Below, one piece after another: positions 12,849 through 15,331 of a stretch of 15,331 nucleotides of DNA. Source of the DNA: CAIJXO01 sp964485905 (lineage in GTDB: Bacteria > Patescibacteriota > Minisyncoccia > Phycocordibacterales > GWA1-40-21); the NCBI GenBank assembly GCA_964485905.1, contig CAZAJY010000016.1, positions 1 to 15,331 on the forward strand. Reading direction: 5' to 3'. The notes beneath the pieces are model-generated. The model saw nothing but the letters and a program-made list of their open reading frames with translations. It did no database searches and was not told where the DNA came from. Numbering within the stretch: the stretch's first letter is position 1; every line of letters starts with the position of its first letter. A program made the translations under genes and the position numbers.

Positions 12849-14201
12849 TTATTTTAAATTTTTTACAATCTTATTAAACTGATCCCCTCTATCATATTCA
12901 TTTCTGAACATCCCAAAGGAAGCAAAAGCGGGCGAAAAAAGTGAAATGTCCCCCTTTTTACACTCTTTTATTGCTTTCTCAACCGCAATTTTTAAACTTC
13001 CACACCTAATAGCATTAATCGTCAGTTTATCAGACCCAGAACCATTAAGTAAAATTACTGACTTGCAATATCTCGAAATCTCTTTTGCTAAACCCGACGT
13101 ATCTAACCCCTTATCTGCTCCCCCGCAAATTAAAATAATTCTCCTATTGATCAAGGGTTCACCTTGATTGATTTGGCCCAAAGCACGAAGTGCCATAATC
13201 GTAGCCTCTGGTGTGGTCGCAGTGGTATCATTATAAATTTTTATTCCTTTGTAATTTTTTAAAAGTTGCAATCGCCCCTCTACCCCAGCAAAATTCTCTA
13301 CGGCTTTTTTAATTATCTTTTCATTAATCTTCAAAACTCTAGCCACAGCGATAGCACAAGCAATATTCTCCAAATTATGTTCTCCGGGAACTTTTATTTT
13401 CCAATTTTTAGGAATTAAATTTTTGCCAACGACTATTTTTTGACTTTTTACTTTTCCAATTTGTTTAGCAATTTTTTCCCCACAAATTAAATAATCTTCT
13501 GGTTTTTGATGTAAATATATTTGAGCTTTATCCATAAAATATTTTTGCATTGCCTCATTTTGATCTTTACTATTTTTCAAATAAAAATTTAAATGGTCGG
13601 GCATCAAATTAGTGAAGACTGAAATCTGTGGACTCTTTTTTATTTCGCCCATACCGTGCAAACACCATGAGTCCAATTCTAGAACTACGGTATCTCCTGA
13701 CTTAATATTCTTAAGTAAAGCCAGAGTTGACTTTCCTTGTACATTACCAGCTAGATGAACTTTTTTACCCCAAGCTAATTCTAATATTTGATAAATCAAC
13801 TTGGTCGTCGTCGTCTTACCTCTCGTCCCGGTTACGCCAATTGTCTTTACATCCTCAGGTAAATTAGCGAAAAATAATGATTCGCTCTCATGTATTGGAA
13901 TATTATTTTTTCTAGCTTCTTGTAGATATGGCGAATCCACTGGCACATTACCGGGCTGTAAAATAAAATCTTTATTTTTGAAATCTTCTAATTTATGTTC
14001 GCCAAGTGTGTACTTAATATCCTTATACTTTCCGAGCTTTCTAAGCGAGGGTCTGAGTTCGGACGAAGACTTGAGATCTGTGATAGTAAGCACTGCCCCG
14101 CACTCGGCCAAAAAAATAGCATCATTTAATGCCCCACCCAAAAGCCCAAGACCCATTATTGTCACCTTTTTATTCTTAAAATATTCTTTGTAATTTTGCA
14201 T
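12849..14201 (-). CDS. murD: UDP-N-acetylmuramoyl-L-alanine-D-glutamate ligase MurD
   Basis: 450 residues, usual length. MurD adds D-glutamate to UDP-MurNAc-L-Ala in the cytoplasm. Visible: IMGLGLLGGA (15-24) of the UDP-binding domain, GVTGTRGKTT (122-131) as P-loop, LELDSWCL (174-181), NLMPDHLNFY (198-207) with the conserved histidine, GRLQLLKNYKGIKIYNDTTATTPEAT linking the domains, and LICGGADKGLD in the C-terminal domain. The motif set fits MurD rather than MurE or MurF. The ATG follows the 3' end of tRNA-Leu by only eight bases, so murD and murC are probably cotranscribed with the tRNA and freed by its 3' processing. No SD. Confidence 0.92.
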   Translation of the reverse strand: MQNYKEYFKNKKVTIMGLGLLGGALNDAIFLAECGAVLTITDLKSSSELRPSLRKLGKYKDIKYTLGEHKLEDFKNKDFILQPGNVPVDSPYLQEARKNNIPIHESESLFFANLPEDVKTIGVTGTRGKTTTTKLIYQILELAWGKKVHLAGNVQGKSTLALLKNIKSGDTVVLELDSWCLHGMGEIKKSPQISVFTNLMPDHLNFYLKNSKDQNEAMQKYFMDKAQIYLHQKPEDYLICGEKIAKQIGKVKSQKIVVGKNLIPKNWKIKVPGEHNLENIACAIAVARVLKINEKIIKKAVENFAGVEGRLQLLKNYKGIKIYNDTTATTPEATIMALRALGQINQGEPLINRRIILICGGADKGLDTSGLAKEISRYCKSVILLNGSGSDKLTINAIRCGSLKIAVEKAIKECKKGDISLFSPAFASFGMFRNEYDRGDQFNKIVKNLK

Positions 14202-14209
14202 AAATTTTG

Positions 14210-14293
14210 TGGGCGCGGAGAGATTTGAACTCTCAATCCCTTACGAGAACTACGACCTGAACGTAGCGCGTCTACCAATTCCGCCACGCGCCC
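14210..14293 (-). tRNA. tRNA-Leu (anticodon CAG)
   Basis: 84 bases. The acceptor GGGCGCG pairs with CGCGCCC. The anticodon arm CTACG-TTCAGGT-CGTAG carries CAG at 14257-14259. A long variable arm (TCTCGTAAGGGA) is typical of class II tRNA-Leu, and the T arm GAGAGTTCAAATCTCTC is intact. The discriminator is A; CCA is not encoded. murD starts eight bases after it. Confidence 0.95.
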
Positions 14294-14330
14294 AGTAATC
14301 ATAAAAGTAGCATTTTTTTTAATTTTTTGC

Positions 14331-14336
14331 TATATT
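14331..14336 (+). promoter_or_regulatory. Extended -10 of the tRNA-Ile promoter
   Basis: TGC-TATATT lies 15 bases before the tRNA-Ile gene. The upstream stretch is T-rich and the -35 is weak. It reads away from tRNA-Leu, so the two tRNA genes are divergent. Confidence 0.45.
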
Positions 14337-14351
14337 TTGTAGATTGATTTT

Positions 14352-14425
14352 GCGCGATTAGCTCAGGTGGTTAGAGCGCGTCACTGATAATGACGAGGTC
14401 CCAGGTTCGAGTCCTGGATCGCGCA
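14352..14425 (+). tRNA. tRNA-Ile (anticodon GAT)
   Basis: 74 bases. The acceptor GCGCGAT pairs with ATCGCGC. The D arm is GCTCAGGTGGTTAGAGC, the anticodon arm CGTCA-CTGATAA-TGACG carries GAT at 14386-14388, and the T arm is CCAGG-TTCGAGT-CCTGG. The discriminator is A and CCA is not encoded. It is the only plus-strand gene seen. Its 3' end is repeated 139 bases downstream. Confidence 0.95.
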
Positions 14426-14431
14426 CAAAAT
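14412..14431 (+). repeat. Direct repeat, copy 1 (tRNA-Ile 3' end)
   Basis: TCCTGGATCGCGCACAAAAT covers the T-stem 3' strand, acceptor 3' strand, discriminator and six bases beyond. It recurs exactly at 14551-14570, the layout expected of a tRNA-targeted insertion with an attachment-like duplication. Confidence 0.8.
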
Positions 14432-14550
14432 AAACTGCTTTATTTTGTGCCAGGACGAGAACGGTGGAACGATGTTTTGTTAGCAAACAAAACCGTGAGC
14501 CGGTGCCCAGGCAAAACTTTTTGACGAAAAAGTTTTAGCCGAAGGAGAGT
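14432..14550 (+). other. Hairpin-rich segment between the tRNA end repeats
   Basis: No open frame of note. Three hairpins are seen. CACAAAATAAA/TTTATTTTGTG (14424-14449) extends into the tRNA 3' half, since GTCCTG can also pair with CAGGAC. GTTTTGTT/AAACAAAAC lies near 14474-14493. AAAACTTTTT/AAAAAGTTTT lies near 14513-14536. It could be a small mobile repeat, an integrated-element scar or a structured RNA transcribed with the tRNA. Confidence 0.6.
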
Positions 14551-14570
14551 TCCTGGATCGCGCACAAAAT
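14551..14570 (+). repeat. Direct repeat, copy 2
   Basis: An exact second copy of 14412-14431. GCCCAGG about 40 bases upstream could mimic the T-stem 5' strand, with the third hairpin in place of the T loop. Confidence 0.8.
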
Positions 14571-14585
14571 TTATCCAAATGAGAA

Positions 14586-14613
14586 GGGCGCCTAACAATT
14601 AAGTTAAGCGCCC
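14586..14613. terminator. Putative terminator after the 55-aa gene
   Basis: GGGCGCCTAAC (14586-14596) and GTTAAGCGCCC (14603-14613) pair at 10 of 11 positions across AATTAA. On the minus strand a short mixed T run follows; it may also stop plus-strand readthrough from tRNA-Ile. Confidence 0.6.
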
Positions 14614-14673
14614 GGGGTGTGATGGTCGTATACATCAGGGAGCGTAGCCCTCCAACGTACCGACCGAAAAGAA

Positions 14674-14841
14674 CTATTTCTGCCGAGCATCATACTCGGC
14701 AGCCGCTTGGGCCTGTTCCGCGCTACCCCTCTTCGCCATTTCCCGAGACAACCAGCGGTCATTCCGAGCGACGATATGGGACAAAACGATAAACAACATG
14801 ACGACCAACGCGGCGGTCAGACCTTTTGCCAAGTTACTCAT
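14674..14841 (-). CDS. Small single-pass membrane protein of unknown function
   Basis: 55 residues, not recognised. One hydrophobic helix (about 8-25), then a charged amphipathic tail (RNDRWLSREMAKRG...) rich in Ala, Gln, Glu and Arg. I start at 14841 because AGGAGG lies six to seven bases upstream; an ATG at 14877 would read through the SD and the -10 region. The gene is clearly GC-richer than its surroundings, has a TTGACT-17-TAGTAT promoter, and ends in a perfect hairpin CTGCCGAG/CTCGGCAG (14679-14701) over its last codons. It belongs to the same class as the 66-aa, 61-aa and ppnP-like genes. Confidence 0.6.
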   Translation of the reverse strand: MSNLAKGLTAALVVMLFIVLSHIVARNDRWLSREMAKRGSAEQAQAAAEYDARQK

Positions 14842-14867
14842 AACCAATCCTCCTTTTCTATCTTTAA

Positions 14868-14896
14868 ATACTAGCATACTCTATCTTAAAAGTCAA
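14868..14896 (-). promoter_or_regulatory. Promoter of the 55-aa gene
   Basis: TTGACT (14891-14896) and TAGTAT (14868-14873) with a 17-base spacer. The leader is short (about 20 bases) and is mostly the SD region (AGGAGGA at 14848-14854). Confidence 0.8.
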
Positions 14897-14911
14897 GCAA
14901 AATTCGAGATA

Positions 14912-14944
14912 GCAAAAAAGGCCATATTTCTAGGCCTTTTTTGC
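14912..14944 (-). terminator. Terminator downstream of 16S rRNA
   Basis: GCAAAAAAGGCC and GGCCTTTTTTGC form a perfect 12-bp stem with a nine-base loop and flanking A and T tracts, so it works in either direction. It lies about 200 bases past the 16S 3' end, before any tRNA or 23S sequence. The stretch 14945-15146 holds the 16S trailer with a CTTCA...TGAAG hairpin (15074-15100, approximate) and a TCTCG/CGAGA hairpin, and nothing coding. Confidence 0.85.
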
Positions 14945-15146
14945 GAGTTTTTAAATATTATTCTTTCTTTTGTTCCGTTCTTCAGCTTAGTAAAATATTT
15001 CTATTAAACTAGCTAATATATCTCGTCTTTCCGAGAAGGTCATCTGATTTTAGGTTTCAGTAAACCCTTCAGTGCTCAATTGAGGCATTGAAGATCGACT
15101 CAATAAGTCAGTATGACTACTCACATAATCACACCAACGTTGTTCA

Positions 15147-15331
15147 ATTTGAAAATTTCCACGAGCAGCTTCCGCTACCCGTGCCTTGTTACGACTTAGT
15201 CCTTGTTATTGAATTTACCGTAGGCCGTGACTAGCACAGACTTTGGGTATCCCCAATTCCCCTGACTTGACGGGCGGTGAGTACAAGACTTGAGAACGTA
15301 TTCACCACAGTATAGCTGACCTGTGATTACT
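15147..15331 (-). rRNA. rrs: 16S ribosomal RNA, 3' part (runs off the window)
   Basis: The minus strand carries the conserved late 16S blocks: GGTGAATACGTTCTC, CTTGTACTCACCGCCCGTCA, AAGTCGTAACAAGG and a helix 45 GTAGC-GGAA-GCTGC (15165-15178). Helix 44 between them is about 70 bases, shorter than in E. coli. In the normally invariant TACACACCGCCC block the base matching E. coli A1396 is T. After helix 45 the expected TGGA is present, but the next bases are AATTTTC rather than TCACCTCC, so the ASD is missing. The mature 3' end is placed by analogy and may be off by several bases. Confidence 0.93.

Noticed and set aside
14041..14066. murD SSSELRPSLRK segment as a fifth palindromic insertion
   Set aside because: MurD homologues usually have similar residues at this place, so the DNA similarity to other repeats is noted but an insertion is not supported.
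13801..14193. Plus-strand 130-codon open frame
   Set aside because: It is antisense to the N-terminal part of murD; no motif.
14842..14877. Longer start for the 55-aa gene
   Set aside because: The extension would translate the SD and begin inside the region of the -10 box; the ATG at 14841 fits the SD.
14945..15146. An intron separating helix 45 from a downstream anti-SD
   Set aside because: No CCTCC follows before the terminator, and an unrelated promoter and gene come next.

Overview
The window reads as chromosomal DNA from a reduced-genome bacterium of the Candidate Phyla Radiation (Patescibacteria, Parcubacteria-like). Reasons: most genes are AT-rich; the ribosomal protein operon lacks rpmD (uL30) between rpsE and rplO, a known CPR trait; the Wzy/O-antigen-ligase protein with C-terminal TPRs and the DUF4015-type glycoside hydrolase are typical of CPR; and the 16S rRNA 3' part is divergent. 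Every protein gene, and the partial 16S gene, lies on the minus strand. Only tRNA-Ile is on the plus strand.

Layout from left to right (transcription mostly runs right to left). 1-108: a minus-strand promoter and a UUCG hairpin that leave the window. 109-3779: a Wzy/WaaL-like membrane protein, overlapped by an upstream VirD4/HerA-like ATPase. 3801-5235: a membrane-anchored putative glycoside hydrolase and a small membrane protein. 5257-5934: rsmI. 6018-6930: two short, GC-richer genes, each with its own promoter, Shine-Dalgarno (SD) site and switch-like terminator, separated by a 420-base structured spacer. 6980-10886: rpsN-rpsH-rplF-rplR-rpsE-rplO-secY. 11020-11340: a ppnP-like nucleoside phosphorylase gene with an SD. 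11447-14293: tRNA-Leu, murD and murC in transcription order. 14352-14570: tRNA-Ile and a hairpin-rich segment that repeats the end of the tRNA. 14674-14841: a small membrane protein gene with an SD. 15147-15331: the 3' end of 16S rRNA.

The main biology is an apparent two-tier translation start system. The 16S 3' end has a normal helix 45 but then lacks the CCUCC anti-Shine-Dalgarno (ASD). No clear SD stands before any of the housekeeping genes, and three of them (rsmI, the 75-aa gene, the ATPase gene) have a -10 box only 7-8 bases before ATG, which predicts leaderless mRNA. Four short GC-richer genes break this rule: each has an SD, a consensus-like sigma70 promoter and its own terminator. 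They may be recent acquisitions or a separate expression class.

A second theme is dispersed GC-rich palindromes. murC appears to carry four in-frame palindromic insertions that encode low-complexity peptide. One of them matches, at 29 of 33 bases, a unit in the structured spacer at 6490-6522. Related motifs recur at the secY terminator and in murD.
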